Origin: Halieaceae bacterium UBA5044
Lineage (GTDB): Bacteria > Pseudomonadota > Gammaproteobacteria > Pseudomonadales > Halieaceae
NCBI GenBank assembly: GCA_002416125.1
Contig: DIBU01000006.1
Span: 186,001-250,000 of the forward strand
DNA: 64,000 nucleotides
Direction: 5' to 3'
Both the position numbers and the translations under genes were made by a program. Under the pieces are notes generated by a model that made no database searches, was not told the DNA's origin, and saw only the letters and a program-made list of their open reading frames with translations. Each line of letters opens with the position of its first letter. Position 1 is the first letter of the stretch. Positions 33,315 to 41,965 of the stretch are shown piece after piece.

Positions 33315-33423
33315 TCGGGCATCCCTCTTGAAAAAACCACCGCGCTGCACGGCCGTGCAGCGGCATTCCACGGTGCAGAGAGTGATACGGGGACGGGGGA
33401 TTTGCAAGGGGGTATGCGGGTAT

Positions 33424-33500
33424 TGGTGCCCCCGCCAGGACTCAAACCTGGGACCTACCCCTTAGGAGGGGGTCGCTCTATTCAACTGAGCTACGGGGGC
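33424..33500 (-). tRNA. tRNA-Arg (anticodon CCT), CCA encoded
   Basis: 77 bases on the minus strand. The acceptor stem pairs GCCCCCG with CGGGGGC before ACCA. The D-arm region is GTAGCTCAGTTGAATAGAGC, the anticodon stem pairs CCCC with GGGG around the loop CTCCTAA, so the anticodon is CCT, and the T-arm has GTTTGAGTCC. CCA is encoded in the gene at 33424-33426. It reads the rare AGG codon. No integrase or repeated 3' end was seen near it. Confidence 0.96.
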
Positions 33501-33513
33501 GCTGCGGGCCGCG

Positions 33514-33543
33514 AGTATAGCAGCCCGTCCGCGCTGTTGGCAC
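33514..33543 (-). promoter_or_regulatory. Candidate promoter of tRNA-Arg
   Basis: GTGCCA (33538-33543) and TATACT (33514-33519) on the minus strand are 18 bases apart. The GC-rich stretch between the -10 box and the tRNA start is what stable-RNA promoters often show. Confidence 0.5.
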
Positions 33544-33558
33544 CTTTCGAGCCCGGTA

Positions 33559-34569
33559 CTAGCCGCCAATATCCAGGCAGATCTTGCCGAAGTGCTGCTG
33601 TGATTCCTGGTGACGGAAGGCGTCTGCCAGTTGCTCCAACGGGTAGCTGCTGTCGATGACGGGTTTGAGGCCGCCCGCCTCCACCGCTGCCAGCATGTCC
33701 AACTGCTGCGCCCTGCTGCCCACGGTAATGCCGCTGATGCGGGCGTTCTTCTGGAACAGCTCCGCTGTCGGCACTTCACCGGCAAGACCCGTCAACACGC
33801 CTATCATGCTGATACAGCCATCAAACGCCACCGCCTTCACGGATTGTGGCAGCGTACCTGGCCCGCCAACTTCCACCACCAGGTCGGCACCGCGGCCATC
33901 GGTAATCTCCTGCACCCGCTGGCCCCAGGCGGGCACCTCGCGGTAATTGATCAGCTGTTCCGCGCCGAGTTCGCCGAGCCGCTGCAGCTTGGCATCAGAC
34001 GACGAGGTGGCGATCACCCGACAACCCATCTGGCGGGCAAACTGCAGGGCGAACACAGACACCCCTCCGCTACCCTGCACCAGCACCCAGTCCCCGGGCC
34101 GCAGATGCGTTTCCACCACCAGGGCCCGCCACGCGGTCAACCCGGCGCAGGTCAATGTGGCCGCCTCGGCGTAGCTCAGCCCCGCTGGCATGCGCGTGAA
34201 ACCCTGTGCCGGCATGGTGACGACTTCAGCGGCAAACCCATCCACATGGTCGCCGGGCACACCGAGCACTTTCTGCAGGTCGGGCCGCCCGTCCTGCCAG
34301 GCGGGAAAGAAACAGCTCAGTACGTCATCGCCCACCGCAAAGTCGGTAACGCCCTCGCCCACGGCGGTGACGACCCCGGCGCCGTCGGACATGGGGATGC
34401 GGCCGTCGTCCGTAGGCAGCATGCCCAGCGCTACCACGTAATCGTGAAAATTCAGGGAACTGGCGCGCACTTGCACCTGTATTTCGCCATACCCCGGCGG
34501 GCGGACATCCCGCTCGATCAATCTCAGCCTGTCGAGGCCACCGGGTTTGGAAACAGCAACTGCACGCAT
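33559..34569 (-). CDS. NAD(P)-dependent medium-chain dehydrogenase/quinone reductase-like
   Basis: A 336-residue MDR-superfamily enzyme. The N-terminal catalytic domain has RASSLNFHDYVVALG and SDGAGVVTAVGEGV; the Rossmann domain has VLVQGSGGVSVFALQFARQMG (given in parts) and AEQLINYRE. The typical zinc ligands of alcohol dehydrogenases are absent, which favours a quinone-reductase or enoyl-reductase type. The likely cofactor is NADPH. The substrate is unknown. It is followed by the DUF3429 gene upstream on the same strand with about 50 bases between. Confidence 0.85.
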   Translation of the reverse strand: MRAVAVSKPGGLDRLRLIERDVRPPGYGEIQVQVRASSLNFHDYVVALGMLPTDDGRIPMSDGAGVVTAVGEGVTDFAVGDDVLSCFFPAWQDGRPDLQKVLGVPGDHVDGFAAEVVTMPAQGFTRMPAGLSYAEAATLTCAGLTAWRALVVETHLRPGDWVLVQGSGGVSVFALQFARQMGCRVIATSSSDAKLQRLGELGAEQLINYREVPAWGQRVQEITDGRGADLVVEVGGPGTLPQSVKAVAFDGCISMIGVLTGLAGEVPTAELFQKNARISGITVGSRAQQLDMLAAVEAGGLKPVIDSSYPLEQLADAFRHQESQQHFGKICLDIGG

Positions 34570-34620
34570 GTGGGTTCTCCTTGATGCGGGTACGGGTCTT
34601 CGCTGGCGCCGGAATGCCTC

Positions 34621-35055
34621 TCAGGCGCTGCCGCGCACAATAAGGCCCGCAATGTAGGCAATATGCAGGGCGACGACAAGTAGCGTGAGTTGAACCCGCA
34701 TGCGGGAGTACCAACCCCGATCGGTGCTGCTGCCACGTTCATACCAGAGAGTTGCAAGGTGCGCCAACGCCAGCAGCCCGCCGGCGATCAGTGCCTGCGC
34801 CGTGAGCACACTGCACACCGCGAACAACACCAGGCCGTTACTGACCAGCAAGCGCAGTGCCTTGTCGCCACCCACCCGTCGCTGCGCCGTCCCCCAGAGC
34901 GACCCGGCCATGAAACACAGGATGGCAAGCGAATATACGATGAAACCTTGCTGTGACAGCGCACGGGGATAGTCCTGCAACAGCCAGATGCCGGCGGCAC
35001 TGACAGCGAAAGGTATCAGCCCGGCAAAGCCGAGCGCCGTGACCAGACGTGTCAC
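34621..35055 (-). CDS. DUF3429 inner-membrane protein
   Basis: A 144-residue protein with five hydrophobic segments and the DUF3429 pattern: LGFAGLIPFAVSAAGIWL, QQGFIVYSLAILCFMAGSLWG and WYSRMRVQLTLLVVALHIAY. The start is a GTG with AGGG nine bases upstream. The family is a small group of inner-membrane proteins of unknown role, common in marine Gammaproteobacteria. It lies 13 bases downstream of the DUF3833 lipoprotein gene, so the two are probably one transcript. Confidence 0.85.
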   Translation of the reverse strand: MTRLVTALGFAGLIPFAVSAAGIWLLQDYPRALSQQGFIVYSLAILCFMAGSLWGTAQRRVGGDKALRLLVSNGLVLFAVCSVLTAQALIAGGLLALAHLATLWYERGSSTDRGWYSRMRVQLTLLVVALHIAYIAGLIVRGSA

Positions 35056-35068
35056 TGCGATAGCCCTG

Positions 35069-35608
35069 TCAGTCCTGTACTTTGCTGATCACCAGCAGTA
35101 TCTCGCCGACCCGCACGCCAAACTTGCTCATGATGGACTCATTGATCAGAGTCGTCGGGTTGACGAGGTACATGCGGTCATCGATGCGCAGGTCCAGCGT
35201 GCCGTCGTTCCAGGGAATCTGCAGCACGTAATCCAGGAACATGCTGTTGCCGGCTACCGTAATATCGCCCTCGCCCACCACGTCACCGGCGGTGCCGATA
35301 TAGCGACCATCGCCCGCAGGCGTGAGCGTCCAGACCCTGCGGTCGGGTTCACCGTCGTCAAACAGGAAATCCTCTTCCAGTGTGCCGATTCCGTCTTTCC
35401 AGTAGGCCTTGATATCGGCATTGAAGTAGCGAATGACCTTGCCGCTGCGGTCCTTGATGACGCCGTGGGCCGTGAGTTGGCCGTTAAAGAACGTTTCCGG
35501 CACCAGGGTCGGCTGATTGTCAGTGTATTCGTCTACGGTTACCGCGCCACAGCCGGACAGGCCCGGCAGCAGGGACACAAGAAGCAGGAATGGAAGCAAG
35601 GGGCGCAT
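35069..35608 (-). CDS. DUF3833 lipoprotein
   Basis: A 179-residue lipoprotein. The signal peptide ends LPGLSGC, so Cys20 is the lipidated residue. The rest is the DUF3833 domain: PETFFNGQLTAHGVIKDRSG, then AYWKDGIGTLEEDFLFDDGE and DDRMYLVNPTTLINESIMSKFG. It is a probable outer-membrane lipocalin-like beta-barrel, on the general resemblance of the pattern to lipid-binding lipocalins. The function is not known. A short inverted repeat, GGTAGC and GCTACC at 35622-35641, lies just upstream of its start. Confidence 0.86.
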   Translation of the reverse strand: MRPLLPFLLLVSLLPGLSGCGAVTVDEYTDNQPTLVPETFFNGQLTAHGVIKDRSGKVIRYFNADIKAYWKDGIGTLEEDFLFDDGEPDRRVWTLTPAGDGRYIGTAGDVVGEGDITVAGNSMFLDYVLQIPWNDGTLDLRIDDRMYLVNPTTLINESIMSKFGVRVGEILLVISKVQD

Positions 35609-35682
35609 GGAGAGTCTCTCGGGTAGCGGGTTCCTGCTACCTTACGCGCTGACCCTCCAGAGGGATCACCTGAGCAGAGTGC

Positions 35683-36027
35683 CTAGAGGGTATAGTGCGC
35701 CCCGACGTGGCGGCTGCAGGCCTGGCTGCCGCTGTATTCCAGCAGGCGCGCCTGAATTGCAGACTGGTCGCGCTCGAGGATGCCGAACATGAGCCCGTCG
35801 AAGTAGCCCAGCGCCTTGGCATAGATCACATCGCCGGCCTCGGCATCGTAGTTACCCAGCACCTCATCCACCTGGTCGGCGTACTCGTCCTCACTGAGAA
35901 AGCCGAGGGCGTCCTGCGCCAGCACACAGCTCAGCTGCCGGGACGCGGCAAACTCCTCGGCACCGAGGGAGAGCGCATGAGACTGGGTGGTGACAACGAG
36001 CAATAGTGCAGCAACAAGTGATCGCAT
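35683..36027 (-). CDS. Small secreted protein of unknown function, likely Pho-controlled
   Basis: The ATG at 36025-36027 gives 114 residues; an ATG 33 bases upstream would add 11 residues and blur the signal peptide. Residues 1-18 form a signal peptide ending SHA. The mature protein is acidic (EEFAAS, EDEYADQVDEVL, GNYDAEAGD) with two Cys (LSCVLAQ and SQACSRHV) that could pair. There is a central KALGYFDGLMFGILER helix. I recognise no family. Its promoter holds a PHO-box match, which makes it a candidate phosphate-starvation gene. Confidence 0.72.
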   Translation of the reverse strand: MRSLVAALLLVVTTQSHALSLGAEEFAASRQLSCVLAQDALGFLSEDEYADQVDEVLGNYDAEAGDVIYAKALGYFDGLMFGILERDQSAIQARLLEYSGSQACSRHVGAHYTL

Positions 36028-36068
36028 GGTACGCTGGGCCTTCCTCAGGGGAAACGTCATTGCGCGCA

Positions 36069-36102
36069 ACAATACGTCCGCTTTATGACATCCGTATGAC
36101 AA
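36069..36102 (-). promoter_or_regulatory. PHO-box-like promoter of the small secreted protein
   Basis: Read on the minus strand: TTGTCAT (36096-36102), ACGG, ATGTCAT (36085-36091). Each repeat matches six of seven bases of the PhoB half-site CTGTCAT, and the 7-4-7 spacing is the canonical one. Ten bases further, TATTGT (36069-36074) fits a -10 box at the position usual for Pho promoters, in place of a -35 box. The gene start follows 41 bases later. PhoB control is inference. Confidence 0.62.
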
Positions 36103-36132
36103 GAATATGAAGAATGTGGGGAGCACTGGACC

Positions 36133-37215
36133 ATGAATCTGCGCGTCATTGTATGGGGCACCGGCAACGTCGGACGCCCGGCCATCAGGGCCGTACTGTC
36201 TCATCCCGGCCTTGAGCTGGCGGGCGTTGTGGTTTCCAATCCGGAAAAAGTCGGGGTTGATGCCGGGCTCTTGGCAGGGGTTGCCCCGGTGGGCGTGGTG
36301 GCGACCAGCGACGCTGCCGGGCTGCTCGCGCAGCGACCCGATGCCGTTGTCTACACCGCGACGGCCGATACGCGGCCCGAGGAGGCCATGCGCGACCTGC
36401 TGCATTGCCTCGAAGCGGGCTGCAATGTTGTCTCCAGCGCCTTTTACAGCCTGCTGCACCCGGCCTCGAGCTTCGCCGAGGTGCTGCAGCCCATTGAGGC
36501 GGCCTGCCAACGCAGCGGCGCATCGCTGTTCGTTTCAGGGATCGACCCCGGCTGGGCGATGGATATGCTGCCCATTATCGCCAGCGGCACCAGCTCGGCC
36601 ATTACCGAAATTCGCAGCCGGGAGATATTCAACTACGCGCTGTATGACCAACCCCGTGTCGTGCGCGAGGTGATCGGCTTTGGTGGCGACATGCAGGCCC
36701 TGCCGTTAATGCTGCACGATTTTGCCATCGAAATGGTCTGGGGCCCCATGGTGCGCCTGGTCGGTGACGCCCTCGGTCACCCCGTATCCGCAATCGAGGT
36801 CGTCGTGGAGCGACGCGCGCTGGAACGGGACGTTACTGTCGAGGGCATGGGCTTGTTTCAGGCGGGCACCCAGGGCGCGTTCCGCTTCGAAGTACGCGGG
36901 CTTCACCAGGGCCACGCGCTGTTTGTACTGGAGCACATCACCCGCATTGATGACAGCTGCGCACGTGACTGGCCCTACCCACCGCACGGGGGTGGCTGTC
37001 ACCACGTGATCGTCAGTGGCAACCCCACCGTCACACTCAGCCTGCATGCAGAGGACCGCTTCGAACCCGGCGCGGCTGGCGGTGGCAACGCATCCGCAGC
37101 CTGCTGGCTGGTGAATGCAATTCCCGCGGTGGTCGCCGCGAGCGCCGGCGTCGTGACCGTGTTGGATATCCCCCGCATTGACGGCAGCAGCCAGCTGGGG
37201 ATGGAGTTGCCCTGA
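36133..37215 (+). CDS. DapB-like NAD(P)-binding dehydrogenase
   Basis: A 360-residue protein with an N-terminal Rossmann fold (LRVIVWGTGNVGRPAIRAV, cofactor loop GTGNVG) and DAVVYTATADTRPEEAM. The rest resembles dihydrodipicolinate-reductase-like proteins of the DapB/2,4-diaminopentanoate-dehydrogenase group (SGIDPGWAMDMLPIIASG, then VVREVIGFGGD). True DapB makes lysine precursors and has a different C-terminal domain, so this is probably not lysine synthesis. In actinobacteria similar proteins occur near steroid-catabolism genes. The substrate is unknown. Confidence 0.75.
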   Translation: MNLRVIVWGTGNVGRPAIRAVLSHPGLELAGVVVSNPEKVGVDAGLLAGVAPVGVVATSDAAGLLAQRPDAVVYTATADTRPEEAMRDLLHCLEAGCNVVSSAFYSLLHPASSFAEVLQPIEAACQRSGASLFVSGIDPGWAMDMLPIIASGTSSAITEIRSREIFNYALYDQPRVVREVIGFGGDMQALPLMLHDFAIEMVWGPMVRLVGDALGHPVSAIEVVVERRALERDVTVEGMGLFQAGTQGAFRFEVRGLHQGHALFVLEHITRIDDSCARDWPYPPHGGGCHHVIVSGNPTVTLSLHAEDRFEPGAAGGGNASAACWLVNAIPAVVAASAGVVTVLDIPRIDGSSQLGMELP

Positions 37216-37225
37216 AACTGTCACC

Positions 37226-37252
37226 AAAAAAAACGCCAGCTCAAGGCTGGCG
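37226..37252 (-). terminator. Rho-independent terminator of the TonB/lipoprotein transcript
   Basis: On the minus strand CGCCAGC pairs with GCTGGCG around a five-base loop (arms 37246-37252 and 37234-37240), followed by eight T (37226-37233). It lies 22 bases after the lipoprotein stop and is a strong classical terminator. Confidence 0.9.
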
Positions 37253-37273
37253 CAAAAGGGGATTCGGCTTCGC

Positions 37274-38704
37274 TTACAGCGACCCGGAGACCGTCCAACC
37301 TTCGTACCAGAAGCTGGTGGCTGAGGGGTCAACTGCACCCGCGTAGTCTGTAGCCTCGAAGAAGTCGGGGTCCGCCAGGCTGGCCGGATAGGTTGCATTG
37401 ATATCCGAGATGTCCAGAACGCCGACCGCAGACGCTTCAGCGGCTTGTGCTGCGTAATTGGCGTCCAGCTCGACATCAGGAACCAGCGCAGGCAACAGCA
37501 CCACGTCGCCGCTGTTGTCACAGTCCGCCACGACGTTGGTGTACACCAGCTCGACACCCACCTGGGCAGCGCGGCTCGCGTCAACACAGGTCGTTTCCGC
37601 CGTGAATGCGTCGTCGTAGGTGAATACCGAGTGGTGGATGAACCCGCCCGAGGTCGCCTTGAATACCGCACCCGTGGCATTGGAGCCACCACCGATAAAG
37701 GTCGCGTTGGCAATGGTGGGCAGGGAGAGGAAGTCCAGTGTACCTTCCGTATCAGCCTCAATCACGTTCCCTGTCGCGTCCGGGCCCTGGTCGACCAGCA
37801 CAAACTGCAGGTTGCCGCTCCAGCCCTCGTCCCAGTCAACCGAGTCATCCTGGTTACCGGTCAACACCATGTAGCGCACGCTGACGTTGCCGCCGTAGAA
37901 CTCGATGCCATCGTCAGCGTTGGCATTCACCTGGATGTACTCCATCTCGGTGCCGCTGCCGACGCCGATCAGGGAGATACCGTTGATCTCGTTACCCGTG
38001 GCGAACTCGAAACCACCTTCAGTGACGACGACGTAGCGCAGCACGCCGCTGCTGTCGTCGGGGCTGTAGCCACCGCCGAAGCCGGATTCACCCTCGGAGT
38101 CGACGTTGCAGGCGACTGCGCCCTGGTCTGCGGTCAAACACTCGTTGTGCGGCGCGTAACCGTGCATGATGAGGCCGCCCCACTCCCCTGAGCCATCAAA
38201 GCCTGCGTCATCCGAGCTGAACACGATGGGCGCCGCAGCGGTGCCCTCCGCCATGATTTTGGAGCCGCGTGTGATGATCAGGTTGGCAAAGCTCCCGGTC
38301 TGTCCCTTGATCTGTGTGCCCGGTTCAATCGTCAGGGTCACATTCGTGACGGGGTTACCGCTGGCCAGTGTGCCCTCGTCGATAGACATCTCCTGGTTAC
38401 CATTGCCCACGGTAACCCGCGACTCCATGTACCAGACCTTGTCGCTGGTCAACGTGCGGTCAACGAGAACGGTAGACGGCATCTGACAGACATCGTTGCC
38501 GTCTGCATCTTTCGGACGGGCGGAAGACCAGTCGGGGCAGACTGAGGCACTGCCGGAACCGTCACCGCCGCCATCCACTGGCGGGTTCACGATTTCAGTG
38601 GGGGCATCAATATTGATGGTGGCGCTGTCACCTTCAGAACATCCATACAGGCCGCCAACTGAGCCGAGCATCGCCGTGGCGATTGCCAATTTCTTCAGTT
38701 TCAT
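37274..38704 (-). CDS. Surface lipoprotein with beta-helix-like body, TonB partner
   Basis: The ATG at 38702-38704 has GAGGAG upstream and gives 476 residues. The signal peptide ends GGLYGCSEGD, a lipobox, so Cys23 is lipidated. The body is acidic, Gly/Asp-rich and beta-strand-rich, with many repeats of the GxxxFxGG or DDGIEFYGG kind (VNANADDGIEFYGGNVSVRY), suggesting a right-handed beta-helix on the cell surface. Six Cys are spaced far apart (CPDW, DVCQ, NECL, VACN, TTCV, ADCD). It is the second gene after the TonB receptor, 64 bases from it, and shares its terminator. A likely role is to capture the receptor's ligand. Confidence 0.8.
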   Translation of the reverse strand: MKLKKLAIATAMLGSVGGLYGCSEGDSATINIDAPTEIVNPPVDGGGDGSGSASVCPDWSSARPKDADGNDVCQMPSTVLVDRTLTSDKVWYMESRVTVGNGNQEMSIDEGTLASGNPVTNVTLTIEPGTQIKGQTGSFANLIITRGSKIMAEGTAAAPIVFSSDDAGFDGSGEWGGLIMHGYAPHNECLTADQGAVACNVDSEGESGFGGGYSPDDSSGVLRYVVVTEGGFEFATGNEINGISLIGVGSGTEMEYIQVNANADDGIEFYGGNVSVRYMVLTGNQDDSVDWDEGWSGNLQFVLVDQGPDATGNVIEADTEGTLDFLSLPTIANATFIGGGSNATGAVFKATSGGFIHHSVFTYDDAFTAETTCVDASRAAQVGVELVYTNVVADCDNSGDVVLLPALVPDVELDANYAAQAAEASAVGVLDISDINATYPASLADPDFFEATDYAGAVDPSATSFWYEGWTVSGSL

Positions 38705-38768
38705 AGTTACTCCTCGGGTTTCCTGGTTCATAAAAAAATCCTGCTTGCGCCGGAACGCGTGCCTGTTA

Positions 38769-41700
38769 TCAGAATTGCCAATCAAATCCTGCCTTCACTT
38801 CATACCCGCGCTTGTAGCTTTGGAACACGTTCCCGCCCTGGGTGAACTCCAGTTCACTGTCGAGCAGGTTTTCCAGCTTCACGCGGAAGGTGAAGGTGTC
38901 GGAGAGCGAGTAGCGGTAGACGAGGTTGACATCCATGCGGGGCTCGAGAATGACGTCCGGCTGCCCGGAAACACCGACATCCACGATGGTCTCCCCACTC
39001 TGGTTCAACAGCAGCGTCAGTTCGTGACCGCTCGCGATGTCGTCGTAGCCGACGATCAGGTTGAAGGTGTAATCCGGCGCACCCTGCAGTGAACGCGTGC
39101 TGGCGTTCTGCAGCGTTACCTCGGAATCAATCAGGCTGGCGTTGGTGGCGAGGAACACGCTGCGCGTGAAGCTGTCATCCAGCGCAAAGTCCTTCCGCCC
39201 ATCTATTTCAACGCCCAGGATTTCGGCAGACTCGGCGTTCTGGAAGGTGCGGGAGTTGCCGGCCGTGCCTGACGCGGGCTGTACCACGCGCTCGATCGGG
39301 TCCTTCATATCCTTGTAGAACAGGGCGATGCTCAAGGACTCCTGGTCAGACCAGTACTTTTCCCAGCGCACGTCGTAGTTGGTCACATCCGACACCTGCA
39401 GGTTCGGGTTCCCCCGAACGCGGAAGTTGAACTCGCGATCGTAAAACGTCGCGTTGGACGTTTCCTTGAAATCCGGACGCGCTACCGTGCGCGACATCGC
39501 GAAGCGCAGCTGCTGGTCATCGGTGATGAACCAGTTGAAGCTCAGGGTCGGCAGCAGCGAGTCTTCCGCCAGCACGGATTGCTCCGGGCCCTGGTCACCC
39601 GACAGGGAGAAGGTGTCGGTGATCTGCTCGAACTCTTCATAGCGCAACCCAACAACCAGCTGGTACTTCAGGTTCCATAGGGCATCATATGAAAAGTAGA
39701 CGCTGTTCAGATCGAGCTCGGCGTCGTAGCTGTCGCTGGGGAGCGTCTTGTCCTGGAAGGTGAAGCCGGTGCTCGGAATGCCCGTGATGGTTTCGCTGTT
39801 GACGACATCGGAGACGTCGAGATTCGGGGCGTTATCGTCAATGGCCAGCAGACCACCACCGAAGCCGTAGGTGTCGGAATCCGAGTCCCGCTCACGACTG
39901 ATGCCGTTAACGCCGAAGGACAGTGAAGACTCCAATGCACCGTTGGAGAACAGGTAATTGACGTCCACAGAGCCGTCAAGATTGTCATCCACCAGATCAT
40001 CGTAGCGGCGGGTCAGTTCGGGCACCTGCAGGTTGTAGATGCCGTCATCACCCTGCAGGTCGAAGCGCACGTCGCGGCGATCAGGCGCGTAGCGCTCGGC
40101 CCGGCTGCCGGTCAGCTGCCAGTTGAGCGTCCAGGACTCCTCATCACCGAGGATGTGCTCGCCGGCGAGCTGCTGGGAAATGAACTGCCGCTCCTCCCAC
40201 TCAATGGACCAGCTGATGGAGGGGTTGAGTTCATCGCCGTCAAACCCTTCCTCGACCCGGACCGACTCGCTGGTGACCCGCGACAGCACGGTATTGGAGG
40301 TAAAGCTGGAGGCGCCCATGTTCAACCCCAGGGACAAGAGGCCGCTGGCGTCAACATCGTTGTCGAACTGCTCGAAGCGGTAATCGTCCAGCACCATGGA
40401 CGCGTTCAGGCCGCCGTAGGTGCGGCGGATGCCGTCTTTGCGAACGCCGCGTTCATTCTTGTAGTTACCGGCAACAAAGTAACCGAACTCCGCACCCCAA
40501 TCCGGGAGATCGAACACGTCCCCGTAGTTCGCACCCATCGACAGGTCGGGCGTCGCGGTTTCGGTGTCGTACTGGAAGCCATCCGTGATGGCGTTTGCGC
40601 CCAGCTTCCCGAGCTCGCGCTCGACCGCAGGGCCGTAGAACTCCGAGTACTTCAGTGCCTGCGACACGGCGTAGGCAATGGCGGGCCTCTGGCGTGCGCC
40701 ATCGTCCCAGCCGAAGACGTCGAAATCGCCGCTGGCCGGATCGACATAGGCATCGTCCAGGGTTACGCCATCCACGTAGCCCAGCTGCAACGAGACACTG
40801 CCCCCGCGCTCATTCGGGAACGTCCGGGTGTTGATTTCCAGGTTGCCGCCCGTGCTCTCACCGGGCATGGACGCGAGGTAACTTTTGCGGATATCAAGCT
40901 GTTCGACCATGCTGCTGGGGAACAGATCAAGGGGCACGCTGCGTTTGGTCGGGTTGGTACTGGGCAGGGTCGCGCCGTTGAGTGTGCTGCTGACATAGCG
41001 GTCGCCCAATCCGCGAATGAATACGAACTGGTCATCCTGCACCGTCACACTCGGAACACGGATCACCGAAGCCGCGACATCGGTATCGCCGAAGCGCGCG
41101 AGTTGCTCCACGTCCAGTGTGTTGATGACGTTGGTCGCGAATCGCTCAGACTCCTGCATGCCGCCGGCGGGCAGGCTGGCGATGACCGTCACTTCCTCGA
41201 TCTGCGGCACGCCAATGGCCAGCGACTGGCTTGCCGCGGAACGCAGCACGAAGTTTGACTGCTTCTCGGCGTTGGCGATGACGCGGTATTCCTCGATGTT
41301 CTGCGTACCGAGGTCAGGGTGGCTGATGGTCAGGCTGTAGATACCCCGTGGTGCCTCCAGCTGGTAGCGCCCGTTCTCGTCTGTCGTGGCTGTTCGCTCA
41401 ACACCGCCGCCCAGCGCAACCACGGCTCCGGCAACTGGCTGGCCTCCCGATTCCACGCGGCCGGTGATCCGACCCGTGGTGGCGCGGCTGCGTTGTGCGG
41501 CGGTTTCAGCCGCAAAGTAGGACTCTACAGAGGCCGAGGCCTCCGAGTCAGCGCCAAGCGTCACCAGCACATCCGCAAGCTGTCCGTCGGCGGTGTTGAA
41601 ACGAAAGCTGTGCAGTGTCCGGCCACCGTCGAGAATCTGCACGCTGTGGGCACCGGAAGAAAGATCGAAGTAGACAAAGCCGCCCTCGTCTACGGGCTTG

Positions 41701-41849
41701 CTCACCGCGCCGTCCAGTACCACGGTCAGCCCCGCTGCGGAGACCCCATCGCGGCTGACCTGTACCACAAGTTCATCGGCTGCCTGCACGATAACACTGG
41801 AACAAATGAGGATGGCTGCGGCGCCGATATGAGAAAACGATGGTTTCAT
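38769..41849 (-). CDS. TonB-dependent outer-membrane receptor with carboxypeptidase-like domain
   Basis: A 1026-residue receptor. A signal peptide covers residues about 1-24 (ends VQAA). Residues about 25-110 are an extra beta-domain, and about 125-205 a carboxypeptidase-regulatory-like domain (TTGRITGRVESGGQPVAGAVV). The plug starts near IEEVTVIAS (about 218) with FVFIRGLGDRYVSSTLNG, and the barrel ends in KAGFDWQF, with the final Phe needed for insertion. It should import a bulky ligand with energy from TonB. The ligand is not predictable. The downstream lipoprotein is its likely partner. Confidence 0.92.
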   Translation of the reverse strand: MKPSFSHIGAAAILICSSVIVQAADELVVQVSRDGVSAAGLTVVLDGAVSKPVDEGGFVYFDLSSGAHSVQILDGGRTLHSFRFNTADGQLADVLVTLGADSEASASVESYFAAETAAQRSRATTGRITGRVESGGQPVAGAVVALGGGVERTATTDENGRYQLEAPRGIYSLTISHPDLGTQNIEEYRVIANAEKQSNFVLRSAASQSLAIGVPQIEEVTVIASLPAGGMQESERFATNVINTLDVEQLARFGDTDVAASVIRVPSVTVQDDQFVFIRGLGDRYVSSTLNGATLPSTNPTKRSVPLDLFPSSMVEQLDIRKSYLASMPGESTGGNLEINTRTFPNERGGSVSLQLGYVDGVTLDDAYVDPASGDFDVFGWDDGARQRPAIAYAVSQALKYSEFYGPAVERELGKLGANAITDGFQYDTETATPDLSMGANYGDVFDLPDWGAEFGYFVAGNYKNERGVRKDGIRRTYGGLNASMVLDDYRFEQFDNDVDASGLLSLGLNMGASSFTSNTVLSRVTSESVRVEEGFDGDELNPSISWSIEWEERQFISQQLAGEHILGDEESWTLNWQLTGSRAERYAPDRRDVRFDLQGDDGIYNLQVPELTRRYDDLVDDNLDGSVDVNYLFSNGALESSLSFGVNGISRERDSDSDTYGFGGGLLAIDDNAPNLDVSDVVNSETITGIPSTGFTFQDKTLPSDSYDAELDLNSVYFSYDALWNLKYQLVVGLRYEEFEQITDTFSLSGDQGPEQSVLAEDSLLPTLSFNWFITDDQQLRFAMSRTVARPDFKETSNATFYDREFNFRVRGNPNLQVSDVTNYDVRWEKYWSDQESLSIALFYKDMKDPIERVVQPASGTAGNSRTFQNAESAEILGVEIDGRKDFALDDSFTRSVFLATNASLIDSEVTLQNASTRSLQGAPDYTFNLIVGYDDIASGHELTLLLNQSGETIVDVGVSGQPDVILEPRMDVNLVYRYSLSDTFTFRVKLENLLDSELEFTQGGNVFQSYKRGYEVKAGFDWQF

Positions 41850-41920
41850 TCTTGCTTCCCGATGCATGAGCAACATTCGAGACGGTGCTGCGATCAGCGC
41901 GCCGGCTCAGGACAGGGGCA

Positions 41921-41965
41921 AGAATAAGGTGGGTAAATGACAGTTGTGTTATCGATATATGACGT
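41921..41965 (-). promoter_or_regulatory. Weak Pho-like promoter of the TonB receptor operon
   Basis: On the minus strand a perfect CTGTCAT half-site lies at 41937-41943, and TATTCT (41921-41926) follows after exactly ten bases as a -10 box. The expected neighbour half-site 11 bases away matches only three of seven (CGATAAC). The one 22 bases away matches five of seven (ACGTCAT, 41959-41965). The leader to the ATG would be about 65 bases. The match is poorer than at 36085. Confidence 0.4.

Noticed and set aside
33424..33500. tRNA-Arg as an integration site for a mobile element
   Set aside because: No integrase, no duplicated tRNA end and no change in gene content on either side.
31959..33659. 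A 566-codon plus-strand frame over slt and tRNA-Arg
   Set aside because: It crosses slt and a tRNA gene, has no ribosome site and no recognisable domain.
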